Assembly: GCA_038030265.1 (NCBI GenBank)
Contig: CM075938.1
Coordinates: 42,215,189-42,279,188 of the forward strand
Source of the DNA: Corythucha ciliata
Taxonomy: Eukaryota > Arthropoda > Insecta > Hemiptera > Tingidae
Length of the DNA: 64,000 bases
Reading direction: 5' to 3'
Part shown: positions 1 to 13,019 of the stretch, piece after piece
Position numbering within the stretch: position 1 is the first letter of the stretch
Layout of the letters: each line of letters starts with the position of its first letter
Position numbers and translations under genes: made by a program
Notes under the pieces: generated by a model
Told to the model about the DNA's origin: nothing
Database searches by the model: none
Seen by the model: only the letters and a program-made list of their open reading frames with translations

Positions 1-330
1 TTGCAAACACTTTTCCACCCTACAAAAAATTTTAGTAATTTCACAAAATTAAAAAGGGTTAGTGGTTTGCCATCTGAAAACCGACTACAGTGAATGATGA
101 AAGCAGCAGTCAGCCCCAAACTTTTCAACTTAACCTTTGACCCAATCCCCCTCAGCAAGGATCAAAATGGACTTCCCCAGGTATAAGATCGAAGTTCAGT
201 AGGTTTTAGTAATATAAAAAAAATCGCTGGCATAGTAGCGATCTGCGAACACCAACCAGCGATTTTGAGTAGTCTCGACGCAATTATAAAACTAGTTTTC
301 TGGTGGATCACGTCGGACCATCGTCACTTA

Positions 331-471
331 AGCCGCCTTCACAAGAATGCTTTGTTTTAAGCTGTGCTGTGGGCTTCAACTAATAAGAGCGCTCCGAGTA
401 CACAGCGCGGAGAACTCTGATTGGTTGAGGTCTACAGCTCAGTTTTATAAAGCTTGCATGTGAAGGCGGCT
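331..471. mobile_element. Palindromic MITE, AGCCGCCTTCACA ends, TTA target duplication
   Basis: The ends are AGCCGCCTTCACA and its inverse TGTGAAGGCGGCT, and the interior is also imperfectly self-complementary. TTA lies directly on both sides (328-330 and 472-474), which fits a 3-bp target-site duplication. There is no coding capacity. The general design, AGCC...TTCACA ends plus a 3-bp TNA duplication, matches the elements at 39310 and 55904, although the internal sequence differs. Confidence 0.8.
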
Positions 472-474
472 TTA

Positions 475-2179
475 TAGGTTCTGGGATCAAGTTTGCATGA
501 CAAATAAATTCAAACACGTAATATCACACTTAAAATTAGAGTGCAATTGTTGAATCCCTCGTATCCTAGCGCGCATATCCGAAATATTAGGGCATTCAGG
601 GGCAACCCAGCGCAATAGGCTTATTGATTTTGTGATTGTGATATTGGGTTTTCATTGTTTTTCATTGTGCATATAGCCAGCCCTTAATTTAGGGATGGGC
701 AGCTTCACTGGACAAAATGCCAGATACACTATTGCCCATTTCTTATAATCCGGGATGAGCTCCCAGTAAGAGAAATGGTGAATAGGGATTCATCCAGAAC
801 ACAGACAGAACTGGTCGTTTTATCGGAGTGTGAGGAATGCGCGGCAGCGAGATTTGCAATATTCGGGACCGACATGTTGACCGACCTAGAATTCACCAGG
901 GATCAAGGGGTCCAAATACTGGGAGTTTCTGGGGAGGGTAGGGAGGTTTAAGGAGTCGTGCTAGCCCCTTCGGGTGCGGAACCTGCCGGGTATGATGACG
1001 TAGGGGCCCAACTTAGGGCCTTTTAGAGCGTGTTTTCAGCTAGCCAAACCCCACGACATTGGGTTTTTAATTAGCCAACCCAGCGAAATTGGCTTATTGA
1101 TTTTGTGATTGTGATATTGGTTTTTCATTGTTTTTTAGGGCGAGATAGTGGAGGTTGCAGATCTTCAGTAACGTGATCGAAAATTTTACTGAAGATATTG
1201 GTTTTTCATTGGGCAAGAGTACAGGTCACGTGAGCCCCTCTGGTTTTCCGCTGCAACTTGCTGCAGGATACAGCACAAACGTTAATACGTGAGCACCAAA
1301 GATTGGTTTTAAGGTTTGTCATTTTGGTTGAGAGCTCAGAAGCGGGGAAATTCACAGACTTGCCTCGGAAAACCGAAACTGACTCAACCGCACCGCATTG
1401 AACGGAAATTTTCCCTTCGGAAACTCATAATACGCTCTGTAAACAGTTAAATCCACCCCCTCCAAAAACTGACTGTAAAGTCTGAAAACTACCAAAACTT
1501 CGAATGCTTCCCTCATAATACATGCTCAATGGTCAACCGATTGACAGACTGTGGGGGTCTCAACAGTTTTTTCCCAATAATTTACTGCACGTTGTGTAGC
1601 CTACAGGTGGTAACAAAAATTAACGTTTATTTGCCAAAGTTGTCATTCACTCTGGCAGTTTTTACGCATTGGAAGTCTACACCGACAGTTTACAAACAAA
1701 TCGTAGTGTGGAGTTTAACCGAAAACCTGGATTTAGGGGGTACATTGTAAGTTTTCTCTCTGTTTCTAGTATAAAATTGGCTGTTTTTAGTCCCAAAATT
1801 CTGATTCAAAAAACAACTTGACAGATTCCAGGCCTAATTTGGCCCTTCCCGTGCGCGGTTATCGGAGTGGCATGGACAATAGGCCCTTATCGTGTATCAG
1901 GATTCTTGGGGAAAATGCTTGGGAGGAAAGGCTCATTTTTATTTATCGATCTTTTAAGCTATTATCAAGCTTAAGGCTGTATATCACTCAAAGCACGTTC
2001 GTCCGACGTCAGTGGGAGTCACGCCATTTCAGCGATAAGAATGTTGAGCATTTATAGCGGAAAACGACTGTAATATCCTATCTGTGCGTTGTAGAAGAAA
2101 CACGGAAGCCAGCTAAAAACGCTGAACCGGCTCTAGCCTGGGTCCCGCCTCACTCAAAGTACAGGGTTTAAGGTCAATA
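475..2179. other. Intergenic, no gene seen
   Basis: No supported gene. Short stretches around 590-670 and 1030-1150 carry minus-orientation units of the dialect B repeat (phrases such as CCCAGCGAAATTGGCTTATT). The rest has no structure I can name; short open frames at 1.5-2.1 kb lack splice context and have no recognisable protein. Confidence 0.5.
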
Positions 2180-2383
2180 CAGACTACTCGGACGTGGGAA
2201 CACGCATTCCCACGTGGGATATAAAATTCAAGCAGAGGCTTTTGTTTGTTACGTTCACATTGCTCGGACACGCTTGATCCCACGTGTTCGCACGTCACGT
2301 CAGAGCAATGAGAACACAAACCGACAAAAGCGTTTTCTTCACACGTGGGAATGCGTGTTCCCACTTCACGTCCGAGTAGTCTG
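2180..2383. mobile_element. Palindromic MITE, CAGACTACTCGGACGTG ends
   Basis: A nearly perfect palindrome: about 40 bp at each end are inverse copies, starting CAGACTACTCGGACGTG and ending with the inverse. The only difference in the outer arm is a 3-bp insertion. Non-coding. A decayed partial relative lies at 56783. Confidence 0.8.
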
Positions 2384-4248
2384 GTGGAGAATTCGCACTG
2401 AGGATATGTTGTTCAAAAACACTAATAATGATCATAATGATGTTTTTTGTATTTTCCACGTTTTTCAAAACTAAACAGGAGTATGATCACCTTCATTAAG
2501 GATTCATAAGGATATAACGACACCTGTATCTTCATTTCTCCTGTTTTCGGGGTTTTCATAGCCGAATTAAGGGGAATTCACACTGAAATAAGTTTCTACT
2601 AAAATAATTTCAATGCCACTAAGCTAAGAAATCACGTTGGACCTATAAAAGTTCACATCACCGGCCACAAAAAAAAATTAGGAAAAATGGAACGCTTTTT
2701 CACCCGATGTCATTAGGTGTAATCTCCTTTGTCTTCCCAAGTCATCCTTATACGATAAAGGAAATTATTGGAGGGGGGGGGGGGTCCTTGTACAAACTAA
2801 GCGTGTATAGTGCGAGAACGACGCAGTGGGACGGGATAGGTGAGGCGCGCGCGGAGAATTTACTCGACGCCCACGACTTAATGAGTCATTCGACGTGTAT
2901 GAACCAAAAGGTTTTTGGAAAGGTATAAGAACGAATATGTCTTCAAGAGTCCTACAAACCCAACACAATTTCGAACAAATTTCTTCAGAGGGATAAGAAA
3001 GGAGTTCTCTGCTTCTCTCATTCAGACGACGATAATGATGATGATGATAATAATAATATTAATAATAATGATGGTAGTAAAAACTCACCAGCAAGTTTGA
3101 TCGGCGACCATTTCTTTTGATAAAAAGCGATGATTTGGATAAAAAATCGGATCAGAGAAGAAACAATACGCGCAGGAAAATCTTCGGTAAAAAATATTTT
3201 TTTAAAAACGGTAACAACAAAACAACGTTTAGGGTTCAACAAGATTCGGAAAAAACTGAAAGATCGAGGTGGTTTATTTGAAACATGTGAGTTTATAATA
3301 ATTTTGAGGTGATCCATTTTATGTTGCTTTTTTACAACGCCTAGAGGAGTCTTGCGACCCGTAGAGAAGGCTTTGGCCTAAGAGACTATAGACATATTGA
3401 AGCGGCAAAGCCGTATACTGTCATTTACCAGGCCTGAAGCTGGTCTTAAGCACCGGTCACCATGATGATAATACTCATCCTCGGTATGGATATACACAGT
3501 TAGCTGAGGAGTTTAACTTCTACCGTGAAGAGGGCTTTTCTGTCATCTGCACACCTCAAAACCTGCCAACCCTCCCTTCCTAATAGGGGTGGAGACCCCA
3601 TTATTTTGCTTTCAAGCACAACGCTCGGATAACAGTCCGTTGTTCGAAATACCATACAAATCTTTTTAACGCTTCTAACAGCAACACACGGAGCCGGTTT
3701 ATATCCTTTTATATACTTATATACACATACATGAGTGTGCCTCATAAATCAGCTCAAACGAAGGAAATGTAAATATTAGTAATCAGAAAATGGACGTCAC
3801 AAGCCTACCACCTGAACAAAAACAATAAAACACATAAAAGCTAAAATAATAAGGCTAAGCGCTCAATAACCAGCCAACCATTCGACACTCCCACGGTATG
3901 GACATAATGGTCTCGTTGTTAAACTAATACACGATTAATTGCGATTAATCCTTCCCTCTTATTTTACATATGTTGAAAACAAAACCCCATTAAGCGCTGA
4001 CCAAGTGCTGAGCAATAATTTGAGTTTTACAACGGGGCCATTGTTTCCAAAAATAGATATAAGTGTTCCTAAAAAGACGAATAAAGTTGAGAAACTCTGT
4101 TTCACAGTTTGATGTGAATACTGTGAAACTAAAGTTCAAGAACAGAGGAAGACTTCATTTAATGTTACGGAGAGAGGCAGGGAATTAAGACGATAAATAC
4201 TGCTAATAAAATCATGGACCTTTACAACGCAAATCAGTTTGGGACTTA
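2384..4248. other. Intergenic, low-complexity patches, no gene seen
   Basis: Contains a 12-G run (2773-2784) and a trinucleotide patch of ATG/ATA/AAT near 3030-3070. The 3330-3700 stretch is less AT-rich than its surroundings but gave no recognisable protein or RNA on either strand. Confidence 0.5.
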
Positions 4249-5245
4249 ATAGACCAAGAGCCAGCGACGTAAAAAGTGCAACCATTTGCATACTTTTTTT
4301 ACCCAGCGCATAAAATCGATAATAATTCCCTCATAGTGGGAAAAATTGTCTGCCTCCATTTCGACGTGACGAAACCGCTGGCAGACGCAATCAAAGATAC
4401 ACTTGTGGGGAGAAGTAACACAAATTCCGGTCAGACGGCAAAAACGTTTTATTCACGTGATAACGCATTGAAAAATATGGGAATTGAATATTACATTTAT
4501 TGTTAACAGGTTCTGTGGCGTCGAGCCAATGGAAAAGTCGGAAAAGCTTCAAACCCTCTAATTTGAAGTATCGGTTTTCGTTGTCAGGGTACTTTTTTCT
4601 GGGGGGAAAATAGGATGAGAAATCCAAAAGAAATATAATTAAAAATCTATAATGAACGGTGTTCACGCTATCACAGAAAAACGGTGTCACTTCACGTAAG
4701 AACACACCCCAAAAAATATTTTAGGCTGCAGCGTATGTGAAATTTGGTTAATTTCACCACGAAATATGAAAATTTATATTGCATTTTCCATGCGCCGTAA
4801 ATCATAGAGCAGCCGGTGGGATCTTTAAAAATGAATCGACTAAATAAAACGGATTCGATACTGGAATTTTTCCTCCCTCTTCTTCTAATAGACCCCACTA
4901 CGTACCCTGACACCGACAAGCGGTACTTCGAATTAAAGAGGTTTTCCGACTTTTCCTTTGGCTCGCGGCCACAGGATCCGATAGCATAAAACGTAACATT
5001 GATTTCCCAATATTTTCCAATGCGTTATCACGTGAATAAAACGTTTTTCCCGTCTGACCGGGATTTGAGTTACTTCTCCCCATAAGTGCATCTTTAATGG
5101 CGTCTGCCACCGGTTTCGTCACGTCCAGATTGAGGCAGAGAATTTTTCCCACTATTAGGGTATTATTATCGATTTTATGCGTTGGGTAATAAATGTATGC
5201 AAATGGTTGCACTTTTTATGTCGCTGGCTCTTGGACTATAATTTG
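4249..5245. mobile_element. Foldback element with ~370-bp arms
   Basis: The left arm (about 4249-4615) and right arm (about 4850-5245) are inverse copies at roughly 85 percent identity by eye, with an unrelated 235-bp centre. Each arm reads as a similar peptide beginning MQPFAY, but arm-to-arm differences mostly change amino acids, so selection for a protein is not supported. Most likely a non-autonomous DNA element or a decayed pair of terminal repeats. Confidence 0.75.
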
Positions 5246-7043
5246 AACATAGAGATTTTGGAAACTGCATAGTATTTGAACTAAAGAGTCTTGATTAGGT
5301 AACATTAAACTGACTTTAGTTTTTAAGTTACCAACTTTTAATGTTTCTACACAACGCATTTCATCGACATTCAGTTGGACATTCCAAAACTTGTAATTCA
5401 AGGAAGTTACGAACTAAAAAAGTATTTTACTAAAATTATTCAGACTCTTTTTCCCATAACTACAATGAACGCAACCAATTTCCCTCCATTTTGCTCGTCC
5501 TCCCATATTATTTTAAGCACGCTACATCGGATTTAATTATCGTTCTCCGTCGCAAAACGAAAAAGCGTTACTTCACGAATGTCGCATGAGGAAGCTCGAG
5601 AGCTGATTGTGGGGGGGGGGGGAGCATGAGAATGAAGAAGATAGAATGTCGAACTAGCCTCGTTAGTTACCACTATACTTATAATTTGATACCATCGTGG
5701 AAACCTGACTATTCCCCTTTCCCAATTGGATGTTTCCTTCCATTCCATACTTCATTTTGTTCACTATAGCTTTAATTTTAACTGAAGGTTGTTGAAACAT
5801 TTTTCTATTCGATCGAGAAAAAAATTCTAAAAGCCTCAAGAGAAATGAGTGAGCCAAACGGAAGATTTTAGTCACGGTTCGTCATGCAAAGCTTTGAAAT
5901 ATATACAGGAAAAATCTAAAAGGTAGCTTGAAAAGCGTGAATGAATGAAAGGGAAACAGAGCCTGTCCTGCGGAGATTACTACAAAACCATTCAAGCTAC
6001 CATTGGACCCGGTCACAAAAGCTAAAGGGTCAAAACAGATTTTTTTGTGCGCTTCTCTTCCTCAGCCTCTAGCCAGATATGCCCAAGTAGGAGTTTCTTA
6101 AAAAAAGAAACGCGCCCCCCCCCCATACCTTTCCTGTTGATCAATTACGTCAAGAAACACAAAGAATTATTTTGAGAACCCCAAAGTGGGCCAAATGTTG
6201 GTAAGGTTCTACGACTCTTAGCATGTGACGTAGATTTCGCCGAAAGAAGGCGTGTTTTTTTTTCTATACTTCAACCTGCAAAATATTTCCGCGGGAACTA
6301 CCAGAAAAATTGATTTATTTATGTCATTAATATTACGAAGCGGAGAAAAGGATCCGTAGTGAAGTGAGGGGTGTGGGGTGGATGATTAATTTTAACTGAA
6401 ATACCTTCTCCCGCCACCAACCACCTCAACGCATAACCCCGCGGTGAGTGTTGTGGAGCTTGCGCGAATCGAGAGAGTCAGAATAACCCCTTACCCCCCC
6501 CCCCCCCATCAGCACCAACACTCACCCCAAAGCCTTTTACCCATTACGTTTAGGCTTAATTATTTTAATTGGAAGTTTCGGGTAAACCTTTACCCCTCCT
6601 CTCCTCCACCACTGCCATTGCACCTCGAAAGCATATTATTTTCGTTGCTGATTGCTTAAAAAAATAGTTACAAGTTATTTTGTGAAATTAGAATGGAATA
6701 ATGAAAAGTAAGTAGAAAAAACATTTCAACTAATCCTCTACCACAGCCCTGTATTTTTCTTCCTTTTAAATTTTTCGAGCGTTGCTTGAATGTCAGCAGA
6801 GAAAAAAATTAAGAAATTCAAGCACCGGAAGTATAGTTTTGTACAGTCTGGCACTTCACCATTGAGCTCATTATGCCTTAATGCAATTCGATTATGCGAA
6901 AAATGCACCATTGACCCCACCCTCATGATCTTACACGTGGCTTATGATAGATTTTGAGCTCGTTTCAGAACCTTGAAGGAATGAATCCGATGTCGTCCGT
7001 TCAAATTCAAATATAGCGCGGTTGCATGCGGTACGACTGCAGA
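5246..7043. other. Intergenic with poly-G/poly-C tracts, no gene seen
   Basis: Holds runs of 12 G (5611-5622), 10 C (6115-6124) and 14 C (6494-6507). No splice-supported or recognisable coding sequence on either strand. Confidence 0.5.
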
Positions 7044-7179
7044 GGGCTTATTCTCTAACTCCGAAGCAATAGCTTTTTCGAAGTCATATGTTTATTTCAT
7101 TGATTTTCTTCAAACAAATGAATGAAATAAACACATGGCTGGCGGAAAAAATATTGCTTGTTGTTAGAGAATAGGCCCC
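7044..7179. mobile_element. Palindromic MITE, GGGCTTATTCTCTAAC ends
   Basis: The left end GGGCTTATTCTCTAAC and following AAGCAATA are mirrored at the right end (TATTGCTTG...GTTAGAGAATAGGCCC). The centre contains an ATTTCATT/AATGAAAT self-complementary segment. A partial relative with the same centre and right end lies at about 31139-31243. Confidence 0.7.
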
Positions 7180-7622
7180 CAGGAATGAATGAACTTTTGA
7201 GAGACAAAATGTTGGTCAAGCGGTCGGAAGGTAAGAAAATGGTCGAAGTTCATTAGTTGATTTCACCATTTTTTTACCTGCTAACCTAACGCTTTCAATT
7301 ATGGTAGTGCCTTTTAAAAAAGTCCCAAAAAATGAATAAATAAAATAAATATGGAATGGAACTTGTAATTAATCGTAAAATACCACAGGTTCATCCCAGC
7401 GCATTGAAAATTTGGCTTTTCTTAAGAAACTTCAAGAAACTATTGGCATGAATGGGGTGCCGGCTTTAAAGGGGGACGAGCGTATTTTCAACTTTGAGCT
7501 TAGAACACCCCTCACAATGTCACAGCCCAAAGAATGGGGTGAAATCAGGGTCACATGGAAACTCGGAATCAAGTAGTCAAAGTCAAGTTCATTTTGAGAT
7601 AAACTCCAAAGTCTTGGTCCTT

Positions 7623-8043
7623 AAGGGGAGGTTTCAGGCGGGTTTCCTCGACCCCTTCTCAGTCACCCTCGCCTAAACTTCACACATAAATTTTGGCTTC
7701 ATTTCTGCACCAATATTCGATTTCAAAGTCTAATTTCAATCTTCAGGAAGTTATAAAGTGACGTTAGATCTTGCTTTTTCAAATCCCTGAAAAAAAAATT
7801 GCAAATTTTATCCCTAAAATAACCCCAAAGCACTTTAGAATTTGAATGTGTTTTAAGGTAATTTCAGGGATGAAATTTGGAAAAGCAAGATCTAACGTCA
7901 CTGTAGAACTTCGTGAAGTTTAAAATAAGACTTTGAAATCGAATATTGATGCAGAAATGGAGCCAAAATTTTTGTGCGATGTTTAGGCGAGGGGTGACTG
8001 GGAACGGGTCGAGCAAACCCGCCTGAAACACCCCCCCCCTTAA
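7623..8043. mobile_element. Foldback repeat, ~175-bp arms
   Basis: The left arm (7623-7800) and right arm (7861-8043) are inverse copies that share the landmarks CAGGCGGGTTTCCTCGACCC and GTGACGTTAGATCTTGC, separated by about 60 bp. Open frames crossing this region come from the repeat and show no recognisable protein. Confidence 0.75.
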
Positions 8044-9359
8044 CCCTAATCGAGATGATTCAGGGCGTAGATGGATTCCGGGCCGTCTGATGGAAGTTCT
8101 AGGGAACGTCGTCTTTCTCGTGAGGCTACCCCACAATCATTACTGTAAATTGACGATTTCCGTGGAAAAAGCGAAGATTTAGAACTGCAGGTTATGGGTT
8201 TATTTCTAGTTGCCCAGAGCCTCTTTAACAGTATTTTTTTTTTTTTTTTCACGTTGCTAGCATTACTACGAGTGTATTTCGGTTTCAAATACTACATGTT
8301 TTTTTGTTTTTCGTTTATTTCGAGTCTACAATTATACTTCCTTCGCATGCTTCTCATCTAAAGTCAGAAAAATGCGATTCTATTGCTGCTTCGATGACTG
8401 TACAAGTTCTTCAATTACGGGTCGATCTGGGTTGACCCAGCTACTAAGTTTATCTCTTTCCCCCGCACTTGATTGAAAATGTCTTAAATTGAGGAAAAAG
8501 GGAAGAGAAAGTACATGTGAACTATGTGAAGGAGTGTGATAAATTTGCAACTATGATGGGACTTCATGTTAAGGTGCCTCCGGAACGACGAGTTTTCATC
8601 GGTACGTTTCGTGAGACGGTGGCTGAAGAATAAAATCAGAAATGAATAACTGCAAAAGTGGTTTTAATTTGACGGGAATGAGAGAAAAATAAGTTCACTT
8701 TACACACCTCAAGACAAGAGTAACCCATAACCTGGCCTAAGCGGGTTGCAAAACTATTGAAGTAGGACTGGAGAGCGAAAGAGTGGAAATCGTCTATCCA
8801 ATCTTAATCATTTAAAAATCAGTCACTTATCGGATGACCTTCATCCCCCTGAACGCCCTATTCCGTCGCAAGATTTTCCCAAGTCAGACCATCAAAACTC
8901 CCATAGTCCATCGTCATGGTTCTTGAATCGATGCGATCAGTCTACCCGTGCCCCGATCCTTAAGTCTCCTCGAAGTCCTGTCGATTTTTCGTCCCTCCGC
9001 GCCGTTACTCCCCTACGCGAGATCGTTATAATGTCGGTAATTTTGTACCTGTGTCATGTCTGTTTCTATAATTTTTTTTTAAAAAATTGTAATTATTTCA
9101 ATTTTGTCATATGTTGCAAAATGTTATGTATGTTGTTGTGTTGTATGTTGTTTTGAAAATGTTATGTTCTGAAGTCGTTACGTCACAGTGTCTCGGTTGG
9201 TAGTCTTGATTATTTTGTAAATCAGTGAATCACATTATGTCCTGTCTTGGTTGTCTATGCCATGTGCTCGTAAAGTCGTAAGGCGTGAGCTAAAATAATA
9301 AAGTCATAAGTCAGTTCAGTCTTGTCAGGTCTTCAGTCACCTTCGTCTCAGATTTAACA
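8044..9359. other. Mostly unclassified; possible retroelement tail near 8.9-9.36 kb
   Basis: From 8890 to 9040 one plus frame stays open, without recognised motifs. It is followed by a T-rich stretch rich in TGTT and by an AATAAA-containing end (about 9290-9357) that finishes in AACA. This arrangement resembles the 3' end of an LTR element, but no partner LTR, primer-binding site or polymerase motif was found. Confidence 0.25.
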
Positions 9360-10200
9360 GGAATAAGCGCTAATTCGTAGCTAAATGGAAACCATCGCTA
9401 ATCATCCACTGGTCAACTGGCTAATCATTCACTGGTTAAATCGCTGCTAAAATAAAGAAAAATCGATTATTAACTGCTAAAATTGATAAAACTTGATTTC
9501 TGGAGGCACCTTCGTAGCTGAAATTTCGCAAAAGCTACGAATCAGCGACTAAATTTGAGGAAAGCGATAATTTTTCAGCTAAAATTGAGGAAAAACTTAT
9601 TCGTGGTTTTTGGAGGCAACTTCGTGGCTAAAATTGAGAAAATGCTTTAATTCATGCCTAAATGTGAAAATGTCGATTATTTGCGGTCGAAATTTAAAAA
9701 AAGCACTAAATCTAAAATTGGGAGAAAAATCCTTCGTATTCAATGCTAAAATTGAGAAAACGAAAATTCGCGGGGCAGCCACGCGGGGGCAACTTCGCGT
9801 GACTGAAATTGAGAAAAAGAGCAAAGTCCGGGGCTGAAAGTGAAAAAAAATCGCTATTTCGTAACGCTAATTCACTGCTGAAGTTGAGGCAATAATACTC
9901 TAGTTCGAGGTTAAATGGAAATACATCACTATATCACTGTGTAAATTGAAAAATAGCGCTATTCGAGACTAAAATAGAGACAAAGAGCCGATTCATAGCT
10001 GAATCGATACAAAGAGTGAATTCTTTGCCAAAACATTTAGAAAAATCGCTTATTCGATGCTAAAATTGAGAAATTCTTGATTTTCGGTGGCAACTTCGTG
10101 GCATACATTGAGAAAAATCTCTAGTTCAAGGCTAAACGTGAAAAAATCGCTAATTTGTTGCTGAAATTGAGAAGCAGGGCTAATTCGTGACTAAATGAGA
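9360..10200 (+). repeat. Dialect A ~30-bp degenerate repeat field
   Basis: Dozens of degenerate units of the form CGCTAATTCGCGGCTAAA followed by ATTGAGAAAAA, about 30 bp apart. Some units carry the longer insert TTTTGGAGGCAACTTCG. Non-coding: the open frames here arise from the periodicity. Confidence 0.8.
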
Positions 10201-10849
10201 ACCCGTTCGATCGAAAAGTAGGTGTAGTTTCGCAAGTGATTATGAATCACACAAGCCTTGTATCAATCGCACTGAAATAACAAAATTCAGTGGATATTTA
10301 ACAGTTTTCAGCCCATTTCCGTTTTTGGGTAGCAAAATTGACAATAATATCGGGGTTCATGGGGGAAAAAAATCATTAAATTTGTATCCGAATGTTCGGG
10401 CTATGTTCCTTGTTAAATTGCAGTAAACATCAATTTTCTGGGGTGGTTTTTTCAACTTTTCGAACAGAAAACCAGACTTTGTTTGGATATGTTCATATTT
10501 AAATTTGTATTTACTGCGTCAACAGAGTCTGGTGGCCATGCGCTGGGGTCGGGGAGGGGCCTAAATTTGGTCAGAACTATTTGTTGTTTCCGGTTAAAAC
10601 TGGTCCCTGCATAGCCGCATCTGTCTATTCGCCTTGATCATAATTCAGGCAGCGCTGCATTTGGCCATTTTGGGAAACAGTTTTTGTGGGTGATTTCCAT
10701 TAGAAACTAGTAGAAGACTGCCCGCGTGAGTTAGTTCCCTAGTGGCCAACGACAGCCCTGCCCGAATTATGAAATAGGCGAATCAAGAGGCGCACAAAAT
10801 AAATATAAAGCTCACGTAAAATGATTCTAAGCATTTTTTTTTTAAGCTT
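10201..10849. other. Unclassified intergenic
   Basis: No repeat field, gene or inverted repeat that I can support. It separates a dialect A field from the reverse-transcriptase relic. Confidence 0.4.
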
Positions 10850-11125
10850 CCACTGGATCCGAAGCCTCCTCTCTTCGCCCCGTACCACAAGGAGTTCCTT
10901 AGTGCTCTCGTCTGGGTCCAGAACTTTGCTACTTCTTCAACAACGACTTCCCAGCATCCCTGCCCCATTTTACTGAGCTTCAAAACTCGTATGTTTACGC
11001 TGACGACATCTCTGTGCAGCTGGCGTTATCTAATGATTACGTGGTTCCGCGGCTAGTCTCTCAGTGTTCAGAGTTTCTGAATAAGTGGTGTAGTTCAAAT
11101 AAGCTTTTACCCCGAACGTGAAAAA
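10850..11125 (+). pseudogene. Non-LTR retrotransposon reverse-transcriptase fragment
   Basis: One plus frame reads RPVPQGVP, an in-frame TAG, then CSRLGPELCYFFNNDFPASL and shortly after SYVYADDISVQLALSN and LNKWCSSNKL. These are the PQG..GS.LGP box, the catalytic YADD box and the WCS.NKL segment of a non-LTR reverse transcriptase palm, in the right order and spacing. The TAG replaces the usual residue after PQG.P, and the frame ends at a TGA near 11120. Neither the N-terminal fingers nor the thumb and C-terminus are recognisable nearby, so this is a broken fragment, probably Jockey/CR1-like, though the clade cannot be fixed from so short a piece. Confidence 0.8.
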
Positions 11126-11297
11126 AACTCAGAGCCTTTTAATAACAACAACTCCGGCATTGACACCCATCTCGCAGGATACCGCCCGGGGGCGCCGCGC
11201 GCCGTGTCCTAAGGGGCGCGTCTAGCAAAATGAGAGGGAAAAGGCTGACGTTAAAAAGTGAAATCAATATTTCAAAACCATAAAATTCTAAATAAAT

Positions 11298-11398
11298 TAA
11301 GCTGGTCACACGGGATCAAATATGCTTGACAAGCATGATTTCGCTAGTCACGCTTGTCAAGCATGTTTGACGTTTGACGCCGTACCCACACATTTATT
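11298..11398. mobile_element. Small palindromic element
   Basis: ATGCTTGACAAGCATG and CGCTTGTCAAGCATG face each other across a short spacer, inside a larger imperfect inverted repeat whose left edge reads GGTCACACGGG. Probably a MITE remnant; boundaries uncertain. Confidence 0.45.
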
Positions 11399-11773
11399 AA
11401 ACCCGTCGTAAAGCTTCAATGTCAACTTCAATTCAGACGTCATAATCGGGTGATTGAGATTCCAAATTATGAAACCAAATAATTTCATACAAATTAATGT
11501 TTCACGTCAATCATCGTCACCCTCTTCCCGCCACTCTTGAGCTCGGTTCACACGTATCATGCACGCTTCCGATCCGGCACCGATCAGGCATGTCGGATCG
11601 GAGACCCCGAGTGGAAGCACTCGTAAATGGTTCGACTATATTTGGGTTGGAAAGGCAATCTGAGAGGGCTGAGAAACACAATAAACCGTCAATTATTCGG
11701 TATTAACGCCTGTTACGGCCCCCACACCTAACCAAAAATCCATGATCGATGTCGGATTTAACGATTTTTGTAA

Positions 11774-11990
11774 TTAGTGCATTTCTTTTAAAAAATGCAC
11801 TATTGGTCTCGCCTTGATGGTCGCACATATGGGTTGTGATACATTTTTTTCATGTTTCAGAACCCCTAGAACACGAATCCGAGGTCGGTTCAATTTGATA
11901 TATATATATATGGCCCTTTTTTGTTAGCACGATCACGGTCGCAATTTTCTACTTAGGACAACCAAATTTGGTCTAAAAATCAATAGCGTG
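11774..11990 (+). mobile_element. TAGTGCATTT-palindrome repeat family, copy 1
   Basis: Starts with a palindrome (TAGTGCATTT, spacer, AAATGCACTA) followed by TTGGTCTCG and then TTTCAGAACCCCTAGAACACG. It ends near TTGTTAGCACGATCACGGTC. Other copies are at 15441 (+), 30228 (partial +), 34310-34446 (-) and 45640-45690 (partial -). Confidence 0.65.
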
Positions 11991-12159
11991 AATATCTCGG
12001 ACGATTTCGTGATCCAGGCGGATCGGTCCACGGGAAGGATGTGACAGAGGGGTTTGAATTAGTTGAAAATTCGCTACCGCACGGCTGTTGCTGCAATTGC
12101 CCCCAAAATTGACTCGAGTAATGAGAAATAAACGCGCTTTCGTATGAGACCCTAGTGAA

Positions 12160-12991
12160 CCAAATCCGTTGAGATGACAGGGCAGTTCTGGGCGGAGGGG
12201 AGCTATTAAATTAACGCTATGCCTCACTGGACCACCCAAGTACCGAAAAATTCCATTGACATTGTATTTTGAGCAGTCTATTTCTTTTGATTTGCCTACA
12301 GTCTAATGAGTCTTAAATAAAAAAATCCTGAGGTGGGCCAAAAAGGGAGAAAAAAAAAAGTTTCTTCCAGATTCGAACCCAGACACCGCGTAATGGAAAA
12401 GTTGTGACATACCATTTTGACCTAATGTAACTGAACTGAAAATGTACGTAATCTGAAAAGTTTTGTTCCGACAGCAGCCTGTCGGGTAAAGTGCATTTAA
12501 TTTATCCGGTCATGCACCATTTATCAGGTAATCATTTAAGTTTGAATGAGATTACCATATTATTATAAATGAAAATCAGGCCGCGATAGAAATTCAAAAT
12601 CAAATGTACAAAAAAAATGTCAAAGGCTGGAATTTCAACTTCCGGGAAATTCCCCCCTGGCGCAGGGGGCTAGAGTAGACACAATTTAAAATTCACTCCC
12701 ACGGGAGCCCTTCTCAATCGTTAGTCCCAAAATTTCGGCATGATACCTATGTTGTACGCATTTTTTCTCTCCGTCACTTTATCTTCAGCTAGAGTGCAGC
12801 AGGAAGACATGATAAAAATGTTGTGATGCGTTCTTATTTTTATAAAATTGATTTTGAATTTATATCGTGGCCTGAATTTCATTTATAATATGATAATCTC
12901 ATTCAAACTTAAACGATTACCGGATAAATGGTGCATGACCGGATAAATGAAATGCACTTTACCCGACAGGCTGCTGTCGGAACAAAACTTT
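12160..12991. mobile_element. Composite foldback element with CCGACAG/CTGTCGG hairpins
   Basis: Inverse arms at about 12459-12600 and 12840-12991 each carry the hairpin CCGACAG..CTGTCGG next to GTGCATTT. The left flank (12160-12480) is an inverse copy of 28190-28530 and contains GATTCGAACCC, the shape of a Pol III B box on the minus strand. Non-coding. Confidence 0.75.
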
Positions 12992-13019
12992 TTTGCCGTG
13001 GATTAGCATTTTATGTCCC

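Noticed and set aside
4276..5212. Conserved protein in both arms of an inverted repeat
   Set aside because: The differences between arms are mainly non-synonymous, so similarity reflects DNA-level duplication, not protein selection.
11900..11915. ATATATAT tract as a TATA promoter
   Set aside because: Part of a repeated element also found at 15570; no gene follows it.
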